A stretch of DNA of 64,000 bases from Bathymodiolus brooksi (taxonomy: Eukaryota > Mollusca > Bivalvia > Mytilida > Modiolidae), in NCBI GenBank assembly GCA_963680875.1, contig OY804577.1, forward strand, positions 103,799,906 through 103,863,905. The letters run 5' to 3'. How positions within the stretch are numbered: the stretch's first letter is position 1; every line of letters begins with the position of its first letter. This document shows positions 1-11,207 of the stretch, piece by piece. The translations under genes were made by a program, and so were the position numbers. The notes below the pieces were generated by a model that made no database searches, had not been told where the DNA came from, and saw only the letters and a program-made list of their open reading frames with translations.

Positions 1-894
1 ACATATACGAAAGTAGTCCCTTTTCAAGAAAAAAGTTCCATTCACTTTGTAGTATTGTGAAAACTACTGAATGGAGTGGACTAATTAAAATTGATAATTG
101 AAGTTAAATATATAGGGATTATTTTGAGCCCGCATTTGTCATTTGATGGACTTAGTTGTATTTTAATACCTCTATGGAGGATTTGATGCATGACCTATAA
201 ATACTGATTTTCTTGGAAATGACCGAGCTATTTTTAGAGTAGGTGTTTTCCGTAGCATGACATTTCACTGCAAGACTTTAAACATGCCCTAATATTTTGA
301 CAGAACGTAGAGGAATCATGTACGTTTCAGAAAATATATGGTCTTGGAAAGGTTACACTTAAGATAAAATGGCCAGGTAGGCTCGAAAAAACACAAATTT
401 AGTAGAAAACCTTAAAGAAATTAATTAGTGGTTTCACACCTAAAGTCTGAAACCGAACTAGACCTGACTTTTATAGTTCTTCAACTTGTGAATAAATTTC
501 AAATAATTATCTTGAGGGGAGCTTAAGTTACTCAGTGAAAACCAAATGACAGACGTGGGTAAAATTTAATACCCCCAACACGTAGCTGTGGAGGCATAAA
601 ACTTGAGGCTCCCAAATTATAACTTATGTCCCCATTGCCAAGCTTTACTAATGTCTGTTCGTACAATGTATATACATCCCACTTTTGGTTTCTGCTCAAT
701 AACTTATATTGACCATCATACATGTAGAATCATCCATGAATAATGGTGAAACTTTCACTCAATATCTACATACGGTATATAAAAATAAATAAAACAAGAA
801 ATGTGTATACAATACAATAAACAAACTGGTCGATTTCCTGTAGTTGTGACGTGTTTATTTAACTCAGGGTGTTTTAATTGTATGGTTATTGTAA
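1..894. other. No recognisable feature
   Basis: AT-rich sequence lying beyond the 3' end of the decayed MULE-type element. A 63-codon minus-strand frame at 532-723 resembles nothing I know and lacks splice or promoter context. The left half of any flanking inverted repeat for the neighbouring element could lie here, but I could not find a matching pair. Confidence 0.4.
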
Positions 895-1731
895 TTAATT
901 AAATGTATCAGTGTGGCTTGTGTTTACTGCAATACCATGTGTTAGTAGAATCGGGACTTGCACGTGATTTATGTTTCCATGTTTTGCATGTCTTAATTCC
1001 CTTTGTCCATTCACACCCAACCATATTTTGTATGCCATCAGTCTCTCTCTGCATTCACAATTTGTTTCAATTATAAAATGTGTTGATTTAACTTTAGATT
1101 TCTTTGACATGTAACATTTTGGAAATGGTGTGAATTGATTCTTTTCTAAACACGATATTAGATGGTCTCTCATGTATATTTTTTTATTATCAAACTTGAT
1201 GTGCAAGCCACCAGTGTATCCAGTTAAGCAGTATTCCACAGCATTTGCAATTACATATAAACCACAATCAATAGAATATGTTTGTTTATGTATTTCTGGC
1301 ATTTTCACAAGAAGCCTTTTTTTTGCCATGAGAATAAATCTGAGACAGTTGAATTTCTTGTGACACAGTTAATTTTTCAAACAAGCTGTCCAAAATGTAT
1401 GTTTCATTTGTGTCGGTTTGAACAGATGTGACCCAATGATCCTGACCTGTGTGGTGTATTTGTGCACATCTGTAAATTTTGTGTTTGATATCCACTCTTG
1501 TTCTACTGTATTGAATTGTGGTGCGAATGCTGTATTTTGAAAGCCTTTTATGTCTGAAAACTGTCTGGCCAACACTGTGTGAACGTGATTGATAATATCT
1601 GATTCTATGCATTTTTGATCAGTGATAATCTTTTTGTGAGCCTGTGTGAGAGTTCCTACCCATGGTGTGTGTTGTGATAAAATTTCAGCTTGTACATTTC
1701 TTGTACTGAAATCAATTTTCCACTTTTTCAT
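895..1731 (-). pseudogene. C48/Ulp1-like cysteine protease of the MULE-type element (frameshifted)
   Basis: Three overlapping frames give one protease. The first is 1731-1369 (WVGTLTQAHKKIITDQ). The second is 1612-1286, with AQIHHTGQDHWVTS holding the catalytic His and ILDSLF holding the Asp. The third is 1329-895, with SIDCGLYVIANAVEYC holding the nucleophile Cys. The His-Asp-Cys order and the DCGLYVIA motif are the hallmark of SUMO-protease-like C48 peptidases. All three catalytic residues remain, but at least two frameshifts interrupt the chain. The tail after the protease (ETNCECRERL) is cysteine-containing and unidentified. Confidence 0.75.
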
Positions 1732-1854
1732 TGGAAGGTTTTGAGTGTTGATTTCGTGTTTGCGTTTTTCTCTACAGATATGTGGTAAATCAGGACTGAC
1801 TTCAGGTCTTACCTCGGATGTCGTATCCAGCTCGTCAACCGGCTCTAAATCAAA

Positions 1855-2187
1855 CTATAGTTTTTTCTTGGACAGTGGTGTTTTTGTCTGTCGTTTTAGA
1901 GCCGAGTGTGTGGGTAGTTTTGTCCTGGTGGAATGTAGTGTTATTGGTGTATTCAGAACAAAGTCGGAGTCTGGAGCAGGTTCCACGACTGTCGCTTCAT
2001 TATCGTTTGTTTTGGGTTGCTTTCTGTCAATTTTTTTCTTGTTGTTTTCTGTAAGAAGTCGGAGATTAACAACTGTTCTTTTCTCAATGGGTTCTTGTCC
2101 TATATGCTCATTTTTGCAGCGAGTAAATGAAAACATGTAGTTGTGGAAGGACACTGGCATGTTTCTTTTGGGAACAGTGTCACACAA
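1855..2187 (-). pseudogene. Linker between SWIM finger and protease of the MULE-type element
   Basis: An open minus-strand frame downstream of the SWIM finger, rich in charged residues (NLRLLTENNKKKIDRKQPK, then an acidic stretch). It lacks domain signatures and reads like the disordered linker expected between transposase and protease modules. Its first residues overlap the SWIM coding sequence out of frame, so a frameshift lies at about 2110. Confidence 0.45.
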
Positions 2188-2189
2188 TA

Positions 2190-3101
2190 CTTATCACTTC
2201 TGCCTTGAACAATAAATGCTCCCTGTGATGAAACATGTGTTATTAAGTTATTGTCAATAACATATCTAGAAAGAGAATGTTGGTTAGTTACCGATGGAGG
2301 AAACTGGTGTGTGTAATTGCTACATTGTAACTTCTGTGTGTGTGTCTAGATATTCTGGTTCAGTGTTCAGTATGATTTTTTTTCTTCATGTACAGTATCG
2401 TCCGAATTTTCACTTTGTGGGTGTGCTAAAATTGTTTGTAGTCTGTTCTTGTTTTAGGTACTCAATTATTTCTGAAGGTGCGACTAATTTTTTAGGGAGA
2501 ACCAACTCATCACTTGGAATACTAGCCCTTGAAAACTCTGATTTTAAATGGTAGTCACCCATACCCGATAAGCCTCTCATAACCTCAAAATAATCAGTTT
2601 TGTAAGAAATGTAAACCGAGAACAAGCATGTCAACAGGTAACTCCTTCCAATCATTCTCTTGTTTCAGCACAGAATTGTAGCTTTCTGACAGGTTATTAG
2701 TTACATTTGTATACCAGAGTAAGGATCATAGAGTCCATCAAACTCTTCCAATAACCATTTGCCTGCATGTTTAATGATATCAGATTTGAGTTCCCGTTCA
2801 AAGTAAGAGACTGCTGGTTCTGACCACTTCGAAGTAATCGACATAGAACAATCCAAGAATTCCTCCTCAGAATCACAAGCAAGCATTATCTTAAGCTGAT
2901 CAAGATACACCTTCAGATTATCAGGGGGCAATGAATCTGCTGTAAATGATGCTTAAAATCTCCACGTATGTGGTTCCAACATAGAAGTACCGGACAATCA
3001 GGGAGTATAGTTTGAATAGCTTTCCGAATACCTGGCTCTCTATCAACTACCATAGGAATTTTCTTTTTAGATTTGATAAAGCTGAAAAAATGTTCAAGCA
3101 A
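2190..3101 (-). pseudogene. MULE transposase C-terminal part with SWIM zinc finger (broken)
   Basis: Starts with HFFSFIKSKKKIPMVVDRE, then ILPDCPVLLCWNHI (the typical MULE region around the catalytic Asp and the C..H element), ending LLEEFDGLYDP near 2710. The next frame has NNLSESYNSVLKQ and DWKELPVDMLVLG at about 2620-2700, a signature segment of these transposases. A third frame near 2110-2190 has YCVTLFPKETCQCP followed by CFHLLAAK, a clear CxC...CxH SWIM finger. The first catalytic Asp region expected upstream is absent between the NADAR module and 3101. Several frameshifts separate the pieces. Confidence 0.75.
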
Positions 3102-3110
3102 GTGGAATGA

Positions 3111-3849
3111 CCATTTTGTCCCTAAATTGCATCAGCAACTTACCCTGTATGTTTTTGCCCTAGCCATTCCTACCACTTCCACAAAACCCATCTGCAACAA
3201 TATGTATCAGTTGTCTATTTTTTGTACTACAAAGGTAATTTCTAAATTTTTCACACTGGTCAAATTTAACTGCCAAAACCTCAAGCATAATATTTTGCTA
3301 GGAATAGAACCACTGCTGTGATGTTTTAATATGTTTTGAAATAGATTTGGACTCCTTAGCTGTTTGAGCTTCCAAAATAAGTTTAGCCAAATAAAAATCA
3401 GAATGCTCAACAGCCTTACAATACTGATACAAATGTTCAGAACTGGCAAAAGTTACACCTTGATAGATAAGGGTACAAGAATACAAGTTTGATAAAATGT
3501 GATCAGCACCCTTAAAATAGATAGGGGTAGACACCTGAGACAAAGGAGGAGACACATGAGACACCTTACTACCACTAGACATCTGAGAAGACACATGAGA
3601 CACAGGGGAAGACACCTTAGTACCACCATAGACCTTAGACACAGGAGAAGACAACCAAGACACCTTACTACATGTACCACTAGACACCTGAGGCACAGGG
3701 GAAGACACCTGAGACACCTTACTACTACAGGAGATCTTAGACACCTTAGTACCACCAGAGACCTGAGACACAGGGGAAGACACATGAGACAAATACATTA
3801 GAAACAGATAGATACTTGTCACAATACCTAACCTGGGAATGGCCAGCAA
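3111..3849 (-). pseudogene. NADAR-domain protein with tandem-repeat leader (broken)
   Basis: The frame opens near 3849 with a low-complexity leader (about 3530-3795) of imperfect repeats built on VSSPVSQVSGGTKVS. It then enters a NADAR/YbiA-like domain: LSNLYSC, FASSEHLYQYCKA, and an alpha-helical stretch up to 3298. The domain resumes in another frame (MLEVLAVKFDQCEKF, about 3303 downward). It continues through DGFCGSGRNG, a TAG stop at 3160-3162, and the classic domain end GKNIQGKLLMQFRDKM at about 3111. So it carries one frameshift and one stop. NADAR proteins act on NAD/ADP-ribose-type molecules and are often found in mobile or conflict contexts. Activity here is not expected. Domain identity is by motif recall. 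Confidence 0.75.
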
Positions 3850-4400
3850 TCAAAACTGGAATAGAACTCATGATTACCGGTAATCAATAAATATTTACAC
3901 GAAAAATACTTATACCAGCACTAGGTATGGTAAAGCACGTTGTAGCACTAGCATATACATATACTGTAAGACTTTGTAAACTTGGAAAACTGGCACAGGC
4001 TTATATTTATATGCACTAGCCATGAGTTGTGTTCCAGTCATTAATTTGTTAATTGAACAAATTAAGTGAACTTGTGATCACTTTTAAATGTATGTCAATA
4101 TCTAAAGCTTTTGTCATGTAATTAATCTGACATGTGCAAATTACAAATGGTCTAATCAGGTCATTGCACAACTTGTTGAAGGTGATTAAGTAATTAAGAA
4201 AACATAAATATTAATTCAAAACCAACTTTTAATGTAAAAAATAATCATTAAATTAAACAAAAAAGAAAAACGAAAAGAAAATAAAGTAAATATTATAAAA
4301 TATCTGATGTGTATACTTACAATCTTTTTCTGCTGTCGGTCTTTAAATATCTCGTCACAATTATTACCGTTTCACGTGTCTAGATTCTCATATTTATGTT
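3850..4400. other. AT-rich intergenic sequence, nothing identified
   Basis: Contains poly-A-rich stretches and no open frame of note. A minus-strand splice-donor-like GTAAGT at about 4315-4320 could be chance. Confidence 0.35.
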
Positions 4401-4950
4401 TAAAGAATATATGTATATATATATAAAAAAGCTTATTTTACAAGCTTTCTAAATATATATAGTCATCTTTTAACAGAAATTACCAGTAAAAGGATAAATT
4501 TACATCAAAAACAAGACTAGCACTAATTTTTTCTGGCCACTTTGTTCTGTGTAAAAGTCTGTCCTGTCAAGATTTTTATAAAGGTTTTAAAAAAAATAGA
4601 TATATGTATCAAAATAAAGCTGTTTTTACCTGCTTTCCAAATATATAATCATCTTTTGACAGAAGTTATAGTTAAAAGAATGATTCAAGATCAAATACAA
4701 GAACACTGATAATTTTCTCGCTATTTTGTTTTGTGTAAAAATCCGTCCTGTCAAGATTTTCATACTTTAATGTACACAAAAATAATAAACTTATATATCA
4801 AAATAAAGATTATTTTACAAGTTTTCCAAATATATAACCATCTTTTGACAGAAATTATTATTAAAAGAATAATTTGACATCAAAGACGAGAACACTGATA
4901 ATTTTCTAACCATTTTGTTCCGTGAAAAAGTCTGTCCTGTCAAGATTTTG
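4401..4950. repeat. Three tandem units of about 185 bp
   Basis: The block ending in GTCCTGTCAAGATTTT occurs at 4561, 4745 and 4934, a spacing of 184 and 189 bp. Each unit has the same order: an ATATATCAAAATAAAG stretch, a tract ending TCATCTTTTRACAG, then a CAAGAWC..ACTRATAATTTTYT tract. Divergence between units is about 10-20 percent by eye. It is noncoding; the origin is unknown. Confidence 0.8.
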
Positions 4951-5529
4951 AATTCATCTTTCAATATTTCCAAATAAATTTTATATCAAATGTTAGATAT
5001 TTGTTTCTACTTTACAAATCAATTTAAATTTAAAAAAAAACTCAAGTAATAAAAAAGTTATGTCTAAAAATGTATCACAATTGCCCATCCTGTTTTTAGA
5101 CCAACCCCTATTTTATGGTTGACCGATTTCAAATCAAATCAAATCATCAAATCAAAAAGTTTTATTTAAAGTCGGTACATTTTATAACAGTACAACATAA
5201 GCTCTCAAGAGCTTTTCAAACCGACATGCATAATAAATAAATTACATAAATTAAATACAGCACAATAAAACATGTCATGCAATGCAAAATTAATACATAT
5301 CCAGATAATATTTATGCATACATTTCTGTGTTTTTACTTCTGGACCCTAGGCCTACAGCCAGTGTGCATGTGGCAAGTGCCTCTCTGTGCACTTATTGTC
5401 ATAGGACCAGAAGTCAAAACACAAAATAGATGCCGACATTTATAGCACCCATTACACATACAAGTACATTCATGCAAATTATAAGCAGTCTATAATTAAG
5501 CAAATAAGCAAATTAACTCAAAACACATA

Positions 5530-5850
5530 TAAAATATTCATGTACTTTTAAAACATATTCCAAAACATATTTTAAAAGTATTCCAAAAACATTCTAAAAA
5601 CATTTTAAAAATATTCATGCAGAAATAGCCAAGCACTAATATAAAGCACAAGTTAAACTGAAAAGCATACAAAGTAAAATATTCATGTACTTCCAAAACA
5701 TATTCTAAAACATATCTTAAAAATATTCCAAAAATATTTCAAAAATATTCTAAAAATATATTTAAAAAATTCATGCAGAAATAGCCAAGCACTAAAATAA
5801 AAAAAATAAAATAAAGCACAAGTTAAACTGAAAAGCATACAAAAGCAAGA
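5530..5850. repeat. Two tandem units of about 155 bp in the LINE 3' region
   Basis: The string ATGCAGAAATAGCCAAGCACTA recurs at about 5617 and 5772, each following an AT-rich tract of ACATATTCYAAAA-type repeats and followed by AGCACAAGTTAAACTGAAAAG. It lies in the 3' untranslated part of the minus-strand LINE. Confidence 0.75.
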
Positions 5851-5902
5851 AGGCAGCAGTAAGGCAAATTTCATGCAATGTCTATTCTAGAAAAACTTAA
5901 TA

Positions 5903-7058
5903 CTAGCAGCAAGCATTGCAGTGGCACGAGTTGCCATTCCATGAGTTTATTAAATTTTTGAATTGATTAAAAGATGTTTGTGTTCTAAAATGGCTTGGCA
6001 ACTCGTTCCACAGTTTAGCAGCAGCATATCGAAAGGATTTTAGACCATACCTTGTTGTTCGTACTGAAGGAATTTCTGTAATGTTGTCGTACCTAAAACA
6101 ATATTTAGTATCTTTAATTTTGATTAAGTCATGTAAATATGAAGGACTTTCTTGATGTAAAATTTTATAAACCTCAATGGCCATAGTTCTGTCTTCTCAC
6201 TTTTAATGTTGGAAGTTTAAATATTATTAACAAGTTTTCATATGTACTATTATAATCATTATAAATAAATCTTAGTGCTCATTCCTGAATTTTTTCTATT
6301 TTATTTGTATTGGCTTCACTACAAAAGTGCCATGAAAGTGGACAGAAGTTAAAGTTAGACAATATGAATGAATGATATATGGTTAATTTACCCAACTTAT
6401 TTAAATATTTACTTAACCTTTTTAACTGCCTAGATGCTTTTTTACAAATGTTTGAAATATGAGAATTAAATTTAAGTTCAAAATCAATTGTAACCCCTAG
6501 TAATTTTACTTCTTTTTCGCATTTAATTTTATTTCCTGCTAAATCAAGAACAATATTTTCATCCATTGATTTTTTGCCAATAGCTAGGGCCTGAAATTTA
6601 TCAGGATTTGCCTTCATCTGGTGGTTACATGAAAACCATTCTATTAATGCCAAACTGTACTTTATCAATATTATCATCTGCATGTGCGAGAGTGTTTTCG
6701 TCTGCATAGTTATAAAGTGTGCTGATTGTGGTAAAATGAAAAATGTCATTTAAAAAGATGTTGAATAGTACAGGTCCTAGAATTTACCCTTGTGGTACGC
6801 CTTTGTAGATGTCTTGCCAGTTACTTAGTGTGGTACCAACTTTGACGCATTGTTTCCTGTTAGTAAGGTAGTTTTCAATTAACTGTAATGCAGATTTTGA
6901 CATGCCATATGCTTCAAGTTTGAGTAATAATAATTTGTGTGGTAGGCAATCAAAGGCCTGGGACAGGTCCATTAGTACTGCTGCAATGTATTTATTTTGG
7001 TCTAGTGCCTGTTTCCAATCTTCTATAATTTTTAGTAGTGTAGTATTGCAACCATAGC
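5903..7058 (-). pseudogene. LINE ORF2, catalytic RT and C-terminal part (frameshifted)
   Basis: Continues from the insertion point: MDLSQAFDCLPHKLLLLKLE (RT block A Asp), YLTNRKQCVKVG and GVPQGSILGPVLFN. The catalytic box reads YADE at about 6703-6714, where the family normally has [FY]ADD. A frameshift at about 6660 leads into PDKFQALAIGKK and VKLLGVTIDFELKFNSH; after another break come ALRFIYNDYNSTYENLL and, at 6184-5903, MAIEVYKILHQESPSYLHDL through to LWNELPSHFRT. This is a complete RT C-terminus in pieces. Confidence 0.85.
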
Positions 7059-8715
7059 CAGGGGTTTCAAAGTTTTTTATAATAGGAGGTACTTCTTAAA
7101 TTTTAGGAGGTACCTAAAAAATTAGGCTGAGGGCCGTAAGGGGTCCAGGGGGCGGAAGCTCCTGAAATCTAGCATTTTGTGGACCAAAAAATGTACTTCA
7201 GAGACTGCAAAACATTAAGTGTTTTTGAAAGAAAAATCCCATTAACTTTAGAGTTCAGATTTCACCAAGAGTGAAGACCATGCATAATGCCTGGATTTTT
7301 CCCCCCAATTTCTTTATTGAATATTTCAGTTTACAGACTTCAGCCAAGATTATTCATAGATAGTCTGCCATATCTTAAAAAAACCCAAAAGGACCATAAA
7401 GAGCTACGGTTCCACAGCTAGGCTTGACCAAGCCATTGTTATCAAAGCTTAAACTTCTCAAAATTCTTTTGTTGGCTTTGTCCTTTTCTTTTTCACAATA
7501 CCTTGGCTTGTATGTTTTTTATTTACTTTATTACCAGTAATTAAACTCATCAAAGACCATTGGCAGGATCAAGACATATAAGTGTCATAATTAATGAAAC
7601 CAAGGACGTATATAGAATACGTCCTTTATGAAACATATAAATTTAATTTGCAATCATCAATCTTTAATAAAATTTATAATTTTTTAATAGATCAATACAA
7701 ATATAATTAAACAAAAACAATATATATCGTTACTTTCACGACTTATGTGCAAAAAAAATGTTCGAACAAAAACGATTCGCGGGAAGACATTTATTAACAT
7801 TTGAATCACAAAAGTTAAATTATTTTGGAAAAAAAAGGGGGGCCGGCGTTTTGACATAAATAAATAAATAAAGTTTTATTTAGAGTCGATACATATCACA
7901 ACATACATAAAACACAACTTCACAAGCTCTACAGAGCTTTTCAAATCGACATTACAATGTAATTCGTATTTGAGCCATGTCCGGTCCTTTTTCAAGATTT
8001 CTAGTAATTTTCTATCCCTTTAAGACCCTTATCTCCTCGTACCCCCTTTTAAAAATGTTTTTCGGCACACTTTCATTTCTGTGAACAACCGCGGTAGGTC
8101 CCCGTCAAAATATGTAAATAAATTAGTCATAGGTTTTTATTTTTTTATACCGGAAGTTAAACAATATGGACGGAGTTAAGCAACAAGACAGTACGCCCCA
8201 GAATGATTCGACCCTGGGTTTTAAATGGATAAAAAAAATCGCACAAAATATTGTGTAGTCATATATTCATAATACATAATGATCATACTTATATTACTGG
8301 AGATTACACTAAATTGTGTTTGAACATAATTTGTAATCGGTCATTTTTTTATTTTGAAATGATGTCAGCTTTGTTCCGGTCCGAGTTTTACACAAGGATG
8401 AAAAGATATTGGGGCGAAAACATATCTATTTACCGCATGCGCAAACTGCTATTTACGATTCTAAGGTAAAGTTATTTTTAAAACAGGGAATATCCCATCA
8501 ACTTCGTCGTGACGCAGTTGTTCGATTTGAATGTGAGAATTCAGCAATTGACGTGATCATTAATTTTTTATGAAAAATATTCCACAAGCCTATCGACCAT
8601 CGTACTTGTGGTTTTGACCACCGCTAATTTTGGGGGGTTCAGTAATTTCTGCCGGTACTATACACGATCTCTGGCGGGTAAAAGTACCGCGTACCGGCCC
8701 ACTTTGAAACCCTTG
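7059..8715. mobile_element. 1657-bp TIR element inserted in the LINE reverse transcriptase
   Basis: Left end CAGGGGTTTCAAAGT and right end (reverse complement) CAAGGGTTTCAAAGT form 15-bp inverted repeats with one mismatch. They are flanked by a direct repeat CATAGC at 7053-7058 and 8716-8721 that also belongs to the interrupted RT sequence, so the insertion point is exact. No transposase frame is visible, so it is non-autonomous. A related 178-bp copy is at 44517-44694. A LINE-tail fragment is nested inside at about 7855-7962. Confidence 0.85.
7855..7962 (-). mobile_element. LINE 3'-tail fragment nested inside the TIR element
   Basis: The AAATAAATAAATAAAGTTTT tail followed by TATTTAGAGTCGATACAT and CTACAGAGCTTTTCAAATCG matches, with about 15-20 percent divergence, the 3' end of the LINE at 5150-5235. 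It is therefore a 5'-truncated copy of a related LINE. Confidence 0.7.
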
Positions 8716-8721
8716 CATAGC

Positions 8722-9643
8722 CTGATCTGAAAGCCGACAGAAATGGATGGAAGTGATTGTTAAAATATTCTGTTAACTGTTCATAAATGGCCTGTTCAAA
8801 GAATTTTGAAATAACAGGTAGTATGTTTACCAGTCTATAGTTACTTTTGTCTAGTGCATTGTTCTTCTTGTGTAGTGCAACAACTTGTGCTTGTTTTACT
8901 TTTAGTTGGTCTGGAAACACAGAATTTGTTATTGTTTTATTTATCATTTTTGTTATTGGTTTTGCAATTACAGGTTTAGCTAGTTTTAATAATTTAGCTG
9001 ATATACCATCTCTACCTGTTGCTTTTTTAACACTGTCACTGGTCTTATTTATCTGTTTATGTACAAATTCATCAGATATTTCTTTCAATTCAAGATTAGG
9101 TATATCTTTTCTATTTTTGTTAATTTCAATGATACTAGGATGATTTTTATCTACAACAGTTTCATTTCCAATATCTTTTGCCACATTAATAAAGAAATCA
9201 TTAAAACATTCTGCTACCATGTTTTGATCATTTATGATTTCATCTTTTTCACAGAGTATAATATTTTTAGTAAAAGGGCTACCTTTGTTGGTAATAAACA
9301 GCTTGATAGTAGGCCAAAAAGCCTTTGATTTGGGACCACCTATACATCTTTCAAAGAAATAAGTTTTAATAGACTTTTTCTTAATTTTTGTAACTAGATT
9401 TCTCTGTTGTCTATAATTTTCCCAGTTACTCTTAGTTTTACATTTATTATATTTATTATGCAACTGTCTTTTTTTGTACACAGCTTTTCTTAATTCCTTA
9501 TTTATAAATGGTGCTGGATTTTGACATGGTTTTCTTTGCTTTACTGGGGCATGTTTATCTACGATTTCAGGTAACGTGACTTGTGCGCCATTACAAAACA
9601 TATGCAAACAAAAAAGGTCAGAGAGTCGACATTTCTTCATCAA
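8722..9643 (-). pseudogene. LINE ORF2, linker and N-terminal reverse transcriptase part
   Basis: About 300 codons. It begins with an unlikely N-terminus up to residue 20, then LPEIVDKHAPVKQRK, KELRKAVYKKRQLHNKY and SIKTYFFERCIGG, typical of the region between endonuclease and RT. RT motifs follow: KKATGRDGISAKLLK, VVALHKKN, YRLVNILPVISKFFE (RT block 2) and FHPFLSAFRSGY. The frame is cut at 8721 by the TIR insertion; the last residues of the open frame (ARVSKWAG onward) are read from the insertion. Joined to 7058 across the insertion, the RT sequence continues properly. Confidence 0.85.
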
Positions 9644-9983
9644 ATTGAGTGATGTTTTGGCATTTTATTTGGCTTAAGTGCCAAAGTAAACAAGGCATTT
9701 ATCTTTGATATAAATACCAATTTGAATGAGAATCATAAGGAAATGTCTTAACTGACCGATTTACGGTCACAGGTGGATACTATTTGTCACCAATGTCGGT
9801 TCAAAAGCTCATTGCTAGATTATGTTTATATTTTCCCCGACTTGAAAAGTTGAAATAAAGCTTATCTTACATTTGTATCTTTATCTTAAATGCTGAAAAA
9901 AGTCAAATTTTACAGTATTGACCATTCTTAACGTCTTAACCCTCAAGGACAAGGCTCAGCTCTGTCATTAAACTTAAATGGTA
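9644..9983. other. No recognisable feature
   Basis: Sequence between the LINE remnant and the next TIR element. It shows no frames or repeats I recognise. It could hold the unrecognisable endonuclease region of the LINE. Confidence 0.3.
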
Positions 9984-10607
9984 CCGGGTCGTTTCGCTCC
10001 GAATCCTGTTCGCCCCCTGAGTCATTTCGCCCCTATTCCTGTTCGCCCCGGGTCGTTTCACCCTCATTTATTAATAGTGCTTTAAAAAATGAAATATGGA
10101 AAATACCATTGCAAATATTTGTATTTTGGATGTTGTAAGGCTTGTTCATGGGTACTTTAATTTTGTCTTCCTCATAATTAACATGCTTTCTTGACGTGTA
10201 CGGTGTTTAATATTATATATTGCTTCACTCTTTGTTTGACATCTGATTAAATTTATACTATTTTAGCATTTGATGCGTAATTCATTAAAAAAGAGGTTAT
10301 TTGCACACTTGTACAGAATCTTAGTCATTTCATGCACTTTTGGGTTGGTACAAAAAAACACAACCTTTTTACTGTTCTTGTCACTTGTGTGGTTTTTTGT
10401 TAATTTTCAAGAAAAGTTTCACTTGAGATCTTTGACAAAAGTAGACCAAAATGAATGAATTATTATTTTTTTGCATACAACTAATAAATAAATAATTACC
10501 AAAACATTGTCGAAAAAGACTTCATCTATTATAATATAATAGCGATTAAGTGGGACGAATCGACTCACTTTCCGGGGCGAACAGGTAATCGGGGCGAAAC
10601 GACCCGG
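9984..10607. mobile_element. TIR element with repeated GTTCGCCCC/GTTTCGCCCC motifs
   Basis: Starts CCGGGTCGTTTCGCTCC and ends GGGGCGAAACGACCCGG, an inverted repeat with few mismatches. The left subterminal region repeats CCTGTTCGCCCC twice and GGGTCGTTTCACCC once; the right has GGGGCGAACAGG. At 624 bp with no transposase frame, it is non-autonomous. A target duplication is not obvious. A distant relative sits at 41826-42868. Confidence 0.75.
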
Positions 10608-11199
10608 ATTCTAAGTGACACTGTTTTTATTTGCACTGTATATAAATTTCACTTTATTGCGTCTAAGTATGTTCAAGTTTTAATGCGCACACCCAAAAAG
10701 TGGCAGAATAGTCAACCAGTTGACGGTGGCCATTAAATGGAAGAAGAAGACGTTCAATACTTGCCAATCATTCAAAACCATGCACAAACTGAAAGTAGGG
10801 AATACCAAAGTAGGAAATAGTCCATATCATTTACACGCTTGTACACATTATATTTTGTTATTCTTTTAAAACGCTCAAATGATGCAAAATTCCACAATAT
10901 GGCGCTGTCCATGAGATACATGTGTGAAATGTTGAAAGTTGTTTATTTTATCAATTTACGGTTAAAGAACGACACAGTATAAATTTTTGTCACATTTTTA
11001 AATTATAGTGGTATTTTCACGTAAGTGATATTTGAGATATATATCTTTTATCATACACATTAATTAATATGTTCAACATTTTTTTTTCTCCAAAATATCC
11101 TATTTTTTTTAGGTTTTTATCAAAGAATATCATATATGCATCCAACAAATACTAACTTTTAGCATAAATACGTATTTTTCCTTTGATGTTTTTATGCAA
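10608..11199. other. No recognisable feature
   Basis: AT-rich; no frame, tandem repeat or inverted repeat was identified. The LINE that becomes recognisable at about 11200 may start within it. Confidence 0.3.
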
Positions 11200-11207
11200 T
11201 AATCAAC

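Larger units (their letters stand above)
895..3849 (-). mobile_element. Decayed MULE-type DNA transposon with NADAR, transposase, SWIM and Ulp1 modules
   Basis: Reading the minus strand from 3849 to 895 gives four recognisable modules in order: a repeat-rich leader plus NADAR domain, the middle and C-terminal part of a Mutator-like (MULE) transposase, a SWIM zinc finger, and a C48/Ulp1-type cysteine protease. Each module is broken by frameshifts or stops, so this is a fossil. MULE transposases with SWIM fingers and captured Ulp1-like proteases are known in eukaryotes; the linkage to NADAR is what I see here. Terminal inverted repeats and target duplications were not located, so the outer limits are only those of the coding remnants. 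Confidence 0.75.
5131..9643 (-). mobile_element. Decayed CR1/L2-like LINE, split by a 1657-bp insertion
   Basis: The minus strand carries an endonuclease-to-reverse-transcriptase linker and RT (9643-8722), then the rest of RT and the C-terminal region (7058-5903), a repeat-containing 3' untranslated region, and a short tail of ATTTG/ATC repeats ending near 5131. 7059-8715 is a later insertion. The coding sequence has several frameshifts and stops. The 5' part encoding the endonuclease is missing or beyond recognition upstream of 9600. Assignment to the CR1/L2/jockey group comes from the RT motifs and the short-repeat tail, not from a search. Confidence 0.85.

Noticed and set aside
3453..3801. 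Additional plus- and minus-strand frames over the VSSPVSQV repeat leader
   Set aside because: Out-of-frame readings of the same tandem repeat; only the frame leading into the NADAR domain is meaningful.
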